Of a stretch of 14,410 nt of DNA, positions 1 to 9,992 are shown piece after piece. The notes beneath the pieces were generated by a model that had not been told where the DNA came from, did not search any database, and worked only from the letters and a program-made list of their open reading frames with translations. A program made the position numbers and the translations under genes. Origin of the DNA: Dunaliella salina (taxonomy: Eukaryota > Chlorophyta > Chlorophyceae > Chlamydomonadales > Dunaliellaceae); assembly GCA_002284615.2 (NCBI GenBank), contig MU069521.1, positions 506,011 through 520,420 of the forward strand, in the 5' to 3' direction. The stretch's first letter is position 1; each line of letters opens with the position of its first letter.

Positions 1-30
<30 letters not shown>
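1..30. repeat. (AC)n microsatellite, truncated by the window edge
   Basis: Fifteen uninterrupted AC dinucleotides open the window, followed by a short degenerate CTACACGCACAGAG tail. The tract probably continues to the left. It is the complementary motif of the much longer (TG)n tract near the middle of the window. Confidence 0.95.
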
Positions 31-33
<3 letters not shown>

Positions 34-45
34 CACGCACAGAGA

Positions 46-79
46 GGGGGGTGGGGGGAAAGGGGGATGCCTAGAGGGG
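46..79 (+). other. G-run cluster, potential G-quadruplex
   Basis: Four G runs of 6, 6, 5 and 4 bases (46-51, 53-58, 62-66, 76-79) are separated by loops of 1, 3 and 9 bases, directly beside the (AC)n microsatellite. This fits a loose G4 pattern. It is a sequence pattern only; no function can be read from it. Confidence 0.4.
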
Positions 80-395
80 TCCAAGGCCTTGTCTGAAAAA
101 CATTTTTTTTCATTTTTGAGTGTATGGCGCTCATTTCACAGCTCTATCATGGCCAAAAACTTGGGCAAAAAGTTACTTCCGGAGCATGTAAAAAGCCTGA
201 AGTGGCCGTGCCAAGTTTGTCATGGCAACATTCTCTCGTTTCAGCATTGAAACAATATTGCAGTGTCAGTGGCAAATATTGCAGCTTGTTTTTCCTGATC
301 GCAGCTTATGCTTGTAGCAAAGTCACAAAACTGAAAAGTTTTGTATCAAGCACTTCTAACTCGCTCTGATCGTTAATGGATTCACTGACCGAATC
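80..395. other. Intergenic, nothing recognised
   Basis: This is AT-rich sequence with short open frames only, the longest 81 codons at 124-369 on the plus strand. The predicted peptide has no recognisable family motif and low-complexity Ser/Lys content. I see no RNA gene or promoter element here. Confidence 0.5.
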
Positions 396-399
396 AGCA

Positions 400-630
400 G
401 AGGATGTTGCCTGGGGCCTCAAAACCTTTTTTCAGCATGCTCCCTGTAAATATCTACCACCTGTAGTGACTTCCCTTGACGGGCACCTTTGTTGAACAAT
501 TTGGGTTCCTCTGTTAGCCCAGCAGTAAGGAAATGCAATTCAGCAACTTTTTTGAAATGAGATGCAGTTCAACTATTTGTCTTGATTGATATCCAGCACA
601 AGGGATGCCAAAAGGCCCTTTTTTGGCCTT
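400..630 (+). repeat. Dispersed repeat family A, copy 1 (shortened)
   Basis: This copy shares ordered blocks with two other places in the window (about 2915-3290 and 12195-12560). They are a GCAGAGG block, GCATGCTCC(C/T)TG, a GGGTTCCTCTGTTAGC-like block (matching copy 3), and ATCCAGCACA followed by GGGATGCCAAAAG (matching copy 2). The block order is conserved, but the distance from GCATGCTCC to ATCCAGCACA is about 156 bp here, against about 263 and 305 bp in the others, so this copy carries internal deletions. All three copies lie in the same orientation. The element class is unknown. Confidence 0.5.
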
Positions 631-811
631 GTTTTTTTTTTAATGTGTTGGATGATAGCACAGTTGACAGAGGTTGATAAAACATATATTTGGGGAATGA
701 TAATCAGTCCCACAGCGGAGCTAATTGTCCTAACAAACAGACCTCATCAACTCAAGCCAAATTGTCTCACTTCATACTTTTTAACCATCTCTCAGCAGCC
801 CCTGCACCATT

Positions 812-1620
812 TCAGGGCATGTAATTTGCTCTGATTGGCGCAGAAGAACTACCCACTGCTTTGTCAAAAGCACACTGCTTTTCACGCAGGCCACCATTTG
901 GCCTCATTCGAATCTTGGAAGACACATCAGGATGGTCAGCATCCAGGGGAGGGCTCAGGATGCCGGGGGATGCAGTAGTTGGCAAAGTGATGCCCCACCA
1001 CTGCGATCCTCCCGAGCCCCCTGTCAGTGGGGATGGACACTGCAGCATGATCAGGCAACCTAAGAGCAGCTCCAGGAGCGCTGGTTGATTGGTGCAAGTT
1101 TGACAAGTGAGGGAAGCATCCCAAGCAACGCTAAAAAATTGGAGAGGCCAGTTCTCCCTGACCAAGGGGTGGTGCCACAGTGGTGATGATGAAATGCAGT
1201 GCCTGCAGCAATGTTAGGACCTTCACGCAGCAGACCACGCGTCAAATCTCACCAATTCAGAACGCCAGGGTGTTGTTGCAGGTCCTGCTCCACATCGCAT
1301 GAGTGAACTTCTGTTAACTCACCTCTTACTTCGCGATGCATGTCACACCATCGATTGAACATCGAGCAAAGGACCCATCGCACCTGGGTTTACGCCATTC
1401 TGTTGGCTCAGCAACAAGCCAAAAAAGCTCACAGATGGACAATGAAATCCCTGGGACAGGCCACTCCATGCCATGGACCCAGCAAGGGCATCTAGGAAAG
1501 TATGCTGATGATAGTTACGAGCCGCTGCCAGTGGAACTTGAGAACCAACAATGGCGGCGTTTGGCTCTAAACAGAGTGTCCAGTGGTTTAGATACCAGGA
1601 GTTTCTGAACATCTGCAGAC
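812..1620 (-). other. Unassigned stretch with weak coding-like frames on both strands
   Basis: Several overlapping open frames occur here: minus strand 812-1165 (117 codons), 1060-1245 and 1343-1612, and plus strand 1336-1608. None shows a family signature I recognise and none extends far. The region is richer in GC than its flanks and could be a decayed gene, or exons of a multi-exon minus-strand gene together with 2024-2284. Canonical splice sites joining the frames could not be established by eye, so no CDS is called. Confidence 0.25.
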
Positions 1621-2023
1621 CCTGTAACTATTACGCAAGCCCTCTATGACCTCACAAAAGAGCCACATAATTAAGGGGCTAGGGAGCACCCTCTTCCTGA
1701 TGAGACGGTGGTATCAACACACGTTGGCAAGGTGAAAGCAAGAAAATAGACAAGCACTTGCAGATCCATAATGCCATTTATTCCCGGAACAAAGGCAGCA
1801 CTAGCGGCTTGTCACACTGTTTGTGATAGTGGAGCTGTTCCAGGGTTCTTGTCTGGCGGCTAGGAAGAACTGGCCAGGTTTTTCCAGCTGACAATCAAAA
1901 TAATATCACCAAGCAGCTTGCCCACTGCACCATAAGCCAACAAATCAGAAACTACCGAGTTTTAGGTCTTGCTGGCCTTGAATGTCCATTCTCAAGGCAG
2001 CTGGCAGACTGGCTGGCACAGGC

Positions 2024-2284
2024 CTAGAGCTGCTTACAATCTTTTCCAAAATATCGTACAGGGACAGCCGCTGCCTCACATGCTGCCCTTATACTGCAAG
2101 GCTGCCAAGCAGATTTGTCTGGGAGGGTAGCCAAAAATTGTGGGCAGGGGGCGCGCTGGGTGGGTTCATCGGCAGGTGTGGTTTCCACTGGGAAACTGGC
2201 AAACATGGGGGCTTGGGCCCCGCGAAAGGTCTTAGCCAGAGTTCCACCCTCTTCTGCTAGAATGGATGCAAAATAGCCTTTGAG
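2024..2284 (-). pseudogene. Coding-like fragment, possible exon or gene remnant
   Basis: One minus-strand frame is open for 86 codons from just after a TGA (2285-2287) to a TAG (2024-2026). Its only methionine start, at 2206, would leave 60 codons. The translation has balanced protein-like composition, with segments such as EEGGTLAKTFRGAQAP and AACEAAAVPVRYFGKDCK. Upstream in another frame it could continue as FVAMCDSKAI, so a frameshift or a splice acceptor (CATTCTAG just before the Glu-Glu-Gly segment) may lie there. A second coding-like run, LLAYGAVGKLLGDIILIV, lies downstream on the same strand at about 1869-1950. I do not recognise the family. It could equally be a chance frame; confidence is low. 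Confidence 0.25.
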
Positions 2285-2289
2285 TCACA

Positions 2290-2600
2290 CATGGCAACAA
2301 ACTTTCGTAGGAAATCTTGTTGTTTGAGACATACACATTTGTTTTGGTTTACTCAAGGCACACGAGGATGCGTGCGGGATGCATGAACACTGAAGTGAGA
2401 ATGTTTGGGGGGGCTTTAAGGATGGCCAGCTCTAAGCCCTTGCTGAGTAATCTGAGGCCAGCAAATGGATGTTTGGTCTTCTCATTTCCATGGTGTTTTG
2501 TTGTGTTGTTATGTCATGCTGTGTTGTTGTAAGCATAACAACATTGTGTCGTTATGTTGTTGTGTTTATTGTTGGTATGGTTAGACAGGTGTTAAGCTTT
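2290..2600. other. Intergenic, TG-rich, nothing recognised
   Basis: The plus strand is rich in GTTGT-type motifs (a degenerate TTG/GTT run at about 2500-2575). A 71-codon frame at 2317-2532 has no recognisable motif. Nothing else is visible. Confidence 0.45.
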
Positions 2601-2604
2601 TAAG

Positions 2605-2669
2605 GTTACAAGGTTACAAGGAAGAAGGCCTCCAGTCAAACCGACTGGCTGTTAGCTGTTCATAAAAAA
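2605..2669 (+). repeat. Short dispersed repeat B, copy 1
   Basis: The segment containing AGAAGGCCTC, then AGTCAAA and ACTG.CTG, then an A-run, aligns in order with 7846-7909, at roughly three quarters identity by eye over about 46 bp. Both copies follow TG-rich sequence and end in an A-run, as the 3' end of a SINE or LINE insert might. The class is not established. Confidence 0.45.
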
Positions 2670-2914
2670 AAAAGAAGAATATCATGCATAAAAGAAAAGA
2701 GCTTCTTGTTGTTCTGATTTAAGGAACAAAACATATCATGCTTTATTTTTACACGGTTAAGCTGTTAAAGCTTTGGAAAGAGCAGTACTGACCAGTTGAC
2801 CCCCAGACCTGCCAAACTGCGGAGTATTTTGCCTGGAGCTGCAAGCGACGGTTTCTCATCACAATGGATTGCCAGCGAAGCAAAAGAGAATGGAATCTAC
2901 AATTCATTATTCAA

Positions 2915-3290
2915 TGGCAGAGGATGCAGAGAGCAGAGGTGGTCAAAGGAGGCCTAAATTGCCTGTTTTTTTGGCATGCTCCCTGTATAGCTACTCCGCA
3001 GCTGGCACCTCCCAAACTCAGATAACTTTTTTTAGCAATCAGTAAAGAGGTGTTCGTTACAGAGAACATGCTTAATAAGCTGCGGCGTGAATGCTAGTTT
3101 TCATCACCAAATTTCTTGACCACACACTGCACCAAATTGCGTGATGGTGGTCGTATCAAAAAATGTTATTGAAAAAATGGGGTAGGAAACCCAGTGGTTG
3201 GTGAGGTACAGTGTTCCAGCCATTTCCCTCAGAGTGAATCCAGCACATGGGGTGCCAAAAAGTCAGTTTTTGACGTCCTTCTTTCCCATT
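2915..3290 (+). repeat. Dispersed repeat family A, copy 2
   Basis: Blocks shared in order with copy 3 (12195-12560) include GCATGCTCC, CTGGCA, GC.GCGGCGTGAA, CACCAAATTT, ACTGCAC, CAGTGGTTGGTG and CCATTTCCC. The right part (ATCCAGCACA, then GG.TGCCAAAA) matches copy 1. Divergence is high but the colinearity is convincing. No coding capacity, terminal inverted repeats or target-site duplication were recognised. Confidence 0.55.
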
Positions 3291-3327
3291 TTCGATTACA
3301 CAGGGTGTCAACATATATGATGGTTAA

Positions 3328-3744
3328 GAAAAAGATGGGAGTCAAAGGTGGTTACAGATGGAGCTGTGGGCCACTTTTGGGGGGTCTGAGGCCAGGAGAG
3401 CGATATGGGGTCCTGTAATTTTTATGATTTCATGGAAATGTAATACCTTTAAAAGGATGGTGGACATGGTCAGCTTTGGAAAAAGAAACATGAGAAAGAG
3501 CCTGTCTGGCCAGTTGAACCTTCAGGCAATTGCAATGTTTTTAACGTCGTATTGCAGACTACAGCCTGCTTTGTGCAGCTTAATTTCTGGGATTTGGATC
3601 AGACAACCTCGCACCTGCTTCTTGCTGTCCAGGGAAGGGGCAATCTTAATCATTCACAAGCGTTTTGCCCGAGCAAATAAATTGCTACAGACTATGGTGT
3701 CAATGGGTAGTTTCAAACTGCTTAATGTGCAGTCAGTAATGAAT
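3328..3744 (+). other. Open frame upstream of and in phase with the OPR gene
   Basis: This frame has no stop for 139 codons (first ATG at 3358). It is in the same phase as the OPR reading frame that reopens at 3754; only the two stops TAG 3745 and TAA 3751 separate them. The translation is basic and hydrophobic, has no recognised domain, and could supply an N-terminal extension if an intron spans the stops. Candidate GT donors exist (for example GGGTAG at about 3705-3710) but no splice pair could be fixed by eye. It could also simply be a chance open stretch. Confidence 0.25.
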
Positions 3745-3790
3745 TAGGTGTAATGCATCAGAGCACTGCTTTTGCTCAACTCGTATAGCA

Positions 3791-3858
3791 CCTTCTCATG
3801 CCTTGGAGGTTCATGTGTCTTGAACCTTCTCATGCCATGGAGCTTCATGTGTTTTCTT
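3791..3858 (+). repeat. 34-bp tandem duplication at the OPR gene start region
   Basis: Two imperfect copies of a 34-bp unit lie head to tail (3791-3824 and 3825-3858), each beginning CCTTCTCATGCC. Because 34 is not a multiple of 3, the ATG at 3798 and its counterpart at 3832 fall in different frames. Only 3832 is in the OPR frame. Confidence 0.75.
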
Positions 3859-4100
3859 GGAGGTGCGACCCCCAAGGCAGAGCATGCACCCGCCACAGCC
3901 AGCTTGAATGGGTGCCTGCAAGCCGCAGAAGTTGCACAAACCCCCCAGCAGCTCTATGCTGCCTTATTCAGCCTGGCAAACAGAGCACGGCAGATTGGAA
4001 AGGCTGGGAGGAGGTTCTCCAAGGAGGAGGGTCAATGTGTCCTGGACGCAGCACATATGCTAATTGCGCGGTTACTTGGAGGGGGGACATCTATTTCAGG

Positions 4101-4138
<38 letters not shown>

Positions 4139-6264
4139 CAAGTAAGAACAGCAGTAGCAGCCGTCCGGGGGCTGCATCTCCCATTCTGCATTTTGATGGC
4201 GAGCAGCTCAGCATGGCGGTGTGGTCCCTCTCCAAGCTGGTAGGTGTCAACAGCAAGCTGAAGGGCAGGCATCTGAGTGGGTTGGTGGACGCCATTGCTG
4301 CTCATGCAGTGGGGAGCGGCGCCATGTATCGGCCTGCCGACACAGCTTTCAAAAATTGGAGCATCCTGTTGTATGGCATGGCCAAAATGGGATGCAGGTG
4401 CAGGGACAGCCCAGCTGTGCAGCAGCTGTTTACAGCAGGTGCTGAGGAGGTGCCGCAGATGCTGCGTAGCAAACAGCGTTGCATTCCCCAGGATGTCTCA
4501 AACTCAATCTGGGCTTTTGCCACAGCTGAGTACGAAGGCAGCCTGCAGCAGCTGGTTTCAGAGTTAGCCAGCAAGCTGGGGTGGGTGATGAAAGGAGCAA
4601 GCCCCCAAAATTGGTCAAACACTGTGTGGGCCTTGGCTACTCTGTGCTCTGGAGAGGTGGAGCTGGGGGATGGGAGTGCTGTGAGCGAGATTGTGTCAGC
4701 TGGAGTGGAGGGCATGGTGCAGGAAAGAAGGAAGGCAAAGCCACAAGACTTTTCCAACACACTGTGGGCACTGGCTACTCTTGGTCATCACCCTGGTGAT
4801 ACAAACATCAACACCTTTGCAATAGCCATGGCAGAGTGCAGCAGCACTGCAAAGCCACAGGAGCTATCCAACACCCTGTGGGCACTGGCCACCCTAGACC
4901 ATAATCCTGGCAACGGCACCATCAACACCCTGGCCATTGCCATGGCAGAGCTTAGCACCACAGCTGCACCACAAGCATTGTCTAATTCCTTGTGGGCGCT
5001 GGCCGATCTGGGCCACAATCCCAGCAACGCCACCATCAACACCCTCGCCGCAGCCATGGCCGAGCGCCATAGTACAGCAAAGCCTCAGGACTTTTCCAAC
5101 ACCCTGTGGGCATTGGCCACCCTAGACCATAATCCTGGCAATGGCACCATCAACACCCTCGCCACAGCCATGGCCGAGCGCCGCTGCACAGCAAAGCCTC
5201 AAGAAGTGTCCAACACCCTGTGGGCACTGGGCACCTTCAGCCACAATCCTGGCAATGCCATCATCAACACCCTTGCCACAGCCATGGCCGAGCGCAGCAG
5301 CAGAGCAAAGCCTCAAGAAGTGTCCAACACCCTGTGGGCACTGGGCACCCTAGACCACAATCCTGGCAATGCCACCATCAACACTCTTGCCACAGCCATG
5401 GCAAAGAACAGCAGCATAGCAAACTCACAAGCGTGTTCCAATGCCCTCCAAGCACTGGGCTCGTTGCGTTGGTACCAGCCAGAAGTGTACAGCAAGCTGG
5501 TTGAAAGGCTTCTGCACAGCATCAGCAACAGCACTCCAGATGCAGTGGGACAGCATTTCAGCAATACGCTGTTCAGTTGTGCGCTGTCTTGCCACTTTGA
5601 CGTCAGTATGGATGCATTAGCAACATGGGGAAGCCAAAAGGACTTGCAGCAGTGGACAGAGCAACACGTCTCAAATTCCTTGTTCGCATGGGCAATCCTA
5701 GCAGCCACAGCAGGCGGGGACACAGCCAGCATGCATGCACTTGCAGAGCTCCTCTTTGAGGAGGCAAGCAGGAGGGGAGCAGGAAAATTCACGGTCGGGA
5801 ATGACTTGGGCAAGTTGTATGGTGCGCATTTGTCAGCAAAGCACATGGGATTGCCTGGGGGCGGGTTGACGGACAGCAAGCTGCTGCAAGTCGTGCAGAG
5901 GGCTACAGCCGAGTGGCAGCAGGAGATCAGGAGGCAGGAGAGCAGCGTGACAAATGCAGGAGCCACAGCATTGCAAGGGCATTTTGAAGTTCAAGCAGCC
6001 ATGGTCCAGGGATACCACACACTGTTGGTGTCGCAGCCCAGCAGCCCACGCAGCATTGCAATTGTGGTCACCCAGCGCCACAGGGACTACCTCAGCCACC
6101 CAGCAGGGCGGCTGTACGGCAAGACTGCCTTGCGGCTGAAGCACATTGAGCGCGGCTGTGCTGGGTTGGCCCTGTGTGATGAGTCAGAGCTGAAGGGGAG
6201 GTTAGTTGAGCTGGTGCGGGACATGTTGTCAAAACGCATCCAGCAAGTTGAGGAGAAAGAGTAG
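3832..6264 (+). CDS. OPR-repeat protein with C-terminal RAP-like domain, probable organelle RNA-binding factor
   Basis: This single open frame encodes about 810 residues from the first in-frame ATG (3832) to TAG. The frame is open from 3754, but its earlier codons contain no ATG, so the start is provisional. After a short N-terminus comes a poly-Ser tract (residues 92-102). Repeats with the consensus (P)Q-x-x-SNTLWALATL then begin, with the Ser at about residues 127, 177, 223, 262, 308, 346, 384, 422, 460, 498, 536, 577 and 614. From 308 to 536 the spacing is exactly 38 residues, the length that defines octotricopeptide repeats. Residues about 740-803 resemble a RAP domain (RHRDYLSHPAGRLYGKTALR, then a predicted helix), although the usual acidic/Gly-His core is altered. 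Algal OPR-RAP proteins are known for chloroplast or mitochondrial mRNA stabilisation, splicing or translation; the specific RNA here is unknown. No clear transit peptide is visible from Met 3832, consistent with a missing upstream exon or misplaced start. Confidence 0.85.
4105..4137 (+). repeat. (AGC)11 trinucleotide microsatellite inside the OPR coding sequence
   Basis: Eleven AGC codons in a row encode Ser in the OPR frame; a short impure continuation (AGCAGTAGCAGC) follows at about 4150. Read in the frame of the ATG at 3798, the same tract is CAG and encodes Gln. Confidence 0.95.
4753..5436 (+). repeat. Six-unit 114-bp tandem array encoding 38-residue OPR units
   Basis: Units start at 4753, 4867, 4981, 5095, 5209 and 5323, each exactly 114 bp, with a diverged seventh starting at 5437. 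The SNTLWALATL segment, a DHNPGN-like loop and INTLA.AMAE recur in every unit. Nucleotide identity is high even at synonymous sites between some units (for example those at 4867 and 5095), which suggests recent duplication or gene conversion. Confidence 0.9.
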
Positions 6265-6763
6265 GTACAAGGAAGGCATTGTGTCCAAATGGCCGACCAC
6301 AAAGTGCTCTTCATGAGAACCCAACGTCCAGGTGCTTCTTGGCGTGGCATCATGTGGCTGACTTGCATGACCTAAAGCAGAGGTTTCAAAAAGCTTCGAG
6401 TCAAAGTTTGAGGGTCGAAATCTGGTTCTGCTGAATGCTCCACCAACAAGGAAGCTCTGATGGTTTGCGCATATCATGTAAGCATTTCACTCTGAAATGG
6501 TTGCCATCTGAAAACGCATTGAAGGTGTGAGTTAGTTGTGTCACTGATTTGTCGACATATTGTTGCATACCTTCACCCTCTCTCATCAATGTTTACATTG
6601 GGCTAGTACCCTTTGACCTGCATTTTTGGTAGGCATTGATTGCCATGCAACACAACATTCACCTCTGTGTCTGTGAACTGTGGCAATGGTTTCTTTGAAG
6701 CATGATCCTTACTTTGGTTCCTTTGTATGTGCTGCTTGTAACTGAATAATCAATTCCTCTCAT
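6265..6763 (+). other. 3' flank of the OPR gene with two TGTAA candidates for polyadenylation
   Basis: TGTAA, the polyadenylation signal typical of chlamydomonad algae, occurs at 6477-6481 (about 213 bases after the stop) and at 6737-6741. Either could define the 3' end of the OPR transcript. Five-base motifs arise often by chance, so this is only a suggestion. No other feature is seen. Confidence 0.3.
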
Positions 6764-7418
6764 GTGCTTTCATGCAAGTGTTTGACCAAACGCCGCCAAG
6801 GTGTGCCTTCTGTACTTCCCCAGTCTTTTCGTACCATACACCAACATTTTGGACCCCATTCTGCGCAGATATTAATTTGTGCAAGCTGTTATGCTATTAC
6901 ATCACATGCTGCTAAGGACATAGTTTGTGGACAGTTCCACAACTCACATCAAAATTGTTTTTTGAAGGCGAGAATGGGCTTACAGAAGCAATATGGCCAT
7001 GTCATTCCTGACAAGACAATCAATAAAAGCAGACTCTGTCATGTCAGGGAAAAGCAAGAAAGACTACACAGGCAGAGGGAGCACTCCCTGCATCAATCAG
7101 GGAAAAGGAGCCACATTAGGTCCAAGTCCGGTCCTTAGCCTAAAGAACTTGAAGCTGAATCTCACGGAAGGCAAAGGTTGGAGGATATACTTAAGGCCAA
7201 GGGGTGGGCTTGAGCAAGGTGGACAGTCATTTGGTGGGGTCAACTTGCTGGAGTAGATTTCTCTGTGTCGTGGGGCCCTGGCTTTCAGGTCTGGTGACCT
7301 TTCCTCTATGCATGGGACCAAGTTCAAAGTACACAATCTGTCTTTCATTCTTTCACTTGTAAGGCTAGGATAAGTAAATTTTCACGCCATGTCATGTCAC
7401 AATCATATAAATGTAAAT
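6764..7418. other. Intergenic, with one half of weak repeat pair C
   Basis: Open frames here (124 codons at 6764-7138, 87 codons at 6993-7256) give peptides with no recognisable domain. The segment 7053-7125 resembles 8200-8262, sharing ATCAAT, then GGAAAAGGAG and CACAT, in the same orientation. The rest is unremarkable and leads into the long TG tract. Confidence 0.4.
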
Positions 7419-7827
<409 letters not shown>

Positions 7828-7845
7828 CGCTGAGAGCTTGCAGCT

Positions 7846-7909
7846 TACAGGTCACTTAAATAAAGAAGGCCTCTAGTCAAAACAACTGACTGCCAGCCTG
7901 CTCTTAAAA
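7846..7909 (+). repeat. Short dispersed repeat B, copy 2
   Basis: Immediately right of the (TG)n tract, this segment aligns with 2605-2669: TTACA, AGAAGGCCTC, AGTCAAA, ACTG.CTG and a terminal A-run in the same order and orientation. Confidence 0.45.
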
Positions 7910-8075
7910 AGGGAAGCAGTGATTGTAGAATAGGGTGCAAGGCTTAATATTAACAATACATGTTAAAAGAAAGCACATGGTGAACAGCACGCAGCCAAGG
8001 AACTGCTGGTAGTATACAATCTACTATATACTAAGGCTTTAACCTCTTCTAATCTTCCACGACCCCCCATATACT

Positions 8076-8109
8076 AGTATATACTGACCTATACAGTATA
8101 TACTGACCT
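8076..8109 (+). repeat. Small tandem repeat, 19-bp period
   Basis: AGTATATACTGACCT occurs twice (8076-8090 and 8095-8109) with the spacer ATAC, in a stretch rich in palindromic TATAC/GTATA words that includes ATACTAGTAT. No function is evident. Confidence 0.7.
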
Positions 8110-8671
8110 CGAACCCTTGTCATAGGTATACATATTAGGCCAAAATTCTGCATGAAGGAGTGCTGTGCAAGTTGTTGTCTGCAAAAAAAGAAAAGAAAGA
8201 GAAAAATTATGTAGGCACAGAAACTCTCCGCACATCAATTAAGGAAAAGGAGACACATGGCTCAAAAAGACTCCACTTTTATTGGTTCAGGGCCACTGTT
8301 AAGTTTTTCAACTGTATGCTTGATTCAAACAGTGAGACATTATGAAGAGTGCTGAAAGCGGATTTTACGCCTGGCTGTTAGGGAAGACGCCTGGCTACTA
8401 GGGAAGAGTCTTGTTGGTCTGCACATGCGTCTACAGCCTTTGATGGCATGCGCCATGAGGACGTGTTTAAAGAGAAGATGATTTGAGGTACAGGTTGCCA
8501 AAAATATGGAGGGAAGCGGATGCTTTGAGTCCCTGAGGAGTGAACAGCAAAGCAGTGACTTACCATCATTGGTGCAGATGGCCTTCACATGAAACAACGC
8601 GCACGCACTTTTGTGTCCCAACATATTTATTCAAAGATTTGGATAAAGGAGTCATGAGAAATGTGAGTAGG
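8110..8671. other. Intergenic, with the second half of weak repeat pair C
   Basis: Positions 8200-8262 resemble 7053-7125. Short open frames (61 to 94 codons on both strands) have no recognisable motifs. A direct GGGAAGA-containing duplication occurs at about 8380-8406 (GGCTGTTAGGGAAGACGCCT then GGCTACTAGGGAAGA). No gene is supported. Confidence 0.4.
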
Positions 8672-8848
8672 TGTTATGGTGTGGAGGTTACATGGCTGGC
8701 TGACGCTGGAGAGGTGGACGAGATGCTGGGGGATTAACTCCTTTACATGTGTACTTGATATTAATTAAAAAGGCCAACACTCAAGATCTGAAGCAAGGTT
8801 CACACTTTCTCACAGAAATACTGTTCCAACTGATTTAAATTTATAACA
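8672..8848 (-). repeat. Left LTR (3' LTR of a minus-strand LTR element)
   Basis: This 177-bp segment is repeated at 11674-11840 in the same orientation at roughly 93% identity by eye; about 82 bp from 8757 to 8838 is identical. Read on the minus strand it begins TGTTATAAAT and, like its partner, has the short inverted ends TGTT...AACA expected of an LTR. A purine run lies just inside it. Confidence 0.7.
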
Positions 8849-8854
8849 GTTCGG

Positions 8855-8866
8855 CCCCCCCCTCTC
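8855..8866 (-). other. Polypurine tract of the LTR element
   Basis: On the minus strand GAGAGGGGGGGG lies 6 bases (CCGAAC) before the TGTTATAA start of the 3' LTR. This is the position where the plus-strand primer of an LTR retrotransposon is expected. A tract abutting the LTR exactly would be more typical. Confidence 0.5.
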
Positions 8867-9992
8867 AAGGCTGCGTCCTCGCAGTCAAACAAAAAGATCA
8901 AGTGAGAAAATTGAACAGAAATGAGTGAAGTCACGCAGGGAAGAAAAATGAACCAGGCAAATGTTTTTCCTTGTCCTTAGGCAAGCAAAAGAGAAAGTCT
9001 TCTCAAGATCATGTCTCCTAGCCACCATTATCAGAAAATTCAAATCTGCAAATTTGCTCAACACCTTCTAAAGAAAGCCAGATTCACACAGTTTTGCAAA
9101 CCTGTTATAAAGTAGAAGTGGTCGAAGAACAATTTGTGTGAGTATTTGTCAGCTTCAAGCAAAAGACACCACAAAAAGACTGCCACAAATTGCAAATAGC
9201 CATCACACAGCAAAGACAGGAGTGAGATCAGTAATTGACTCCCTTGTTCCTCTACATAGGCCCCTTGTAATAATTGAACTGTCTGCATGTTCCTCGGGCA
9301 AGATAATCTGTGCAACGTTTTGCCAAGCCAATTAATCAAGAAATCAATTAATGTGCCTCATGCAGAATATTGTTTGCTTGCAGTTTGGTGCCTTCATCTT
9401 TGGGAAGTTGCTCACAAAACCAACAAAGCCAATCTTGCAAACAACCCTGGCCTCCATTAAATGTAGCATTGCACCTCCTGCAAAATATGCCAGCGAAGAA
9501 AATGACAGAACTCCTCCTGAACCAACAGTTTTTACTGTCCGCCCATTACACAAGAACAACTACACGTCACTATCACACAGCTTCATCCACACGCGTTTCT
9601 TCTCACAAAAACCTGCAGGGCAGTCTAAAATTCCACCTTTTCAGCACACTGTCATCCAAAATTACTGCCAGTTGATTTCCCTTAAGCCAGCATATTCTTA
9701 TCCAGACAATTGTCAGCCACATTAGTCTCCTCTTAATTCAGCACAATGGCACATAGAAAGGTCGAACAAACCCGTCCACCTAATCCAGCACCTTGCACAA
9801 AATCTTCTGCGCAGGGCTTACGTCACCCTTTCTTCCTCTAGTCTCAAAAACTTTCAGCGTTTTCCTCTCAACATCTCATAAAGTTAGCCTTGGTAACATC
9901 ATTGTGCCATGCCTCACCCGACAGGCAAGTCTCTGCAATGTGCATCTGCGAAGGCTCCCTTAAGGCCTCCTTGCTCATGCCTCAATAACAAG

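Noticed and set aside
3772..3774. Start of the OPR protein at 3772
   Set aside because: The codon there is TTG, not ATG. In a eukaryotic nuclear gene the first in-frame ATG (3832) or an upstream exon is more likely.
4302..4760. Minus-strand frame of 152 codons, and a 217-codon one at 5313-5966
   Set aside because: Both are antisense shadows of the OPR coding sequence. They stay open because of its codon bias and repeats.
6764..7138. Plus-strand frame of 124 codons downstream of the OPR gene
   Set aside because: The peptide has no recognisable motif and irregular composition, and its end overlaps the weak repeat pair C.
8672..8737. Possible coding of a conserved TWLADAGE peptide in both repeat copies
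   Set aside because: The frame breaks at an indel between the copies and ends quickly. The similarity is explained by the LTR duplication.
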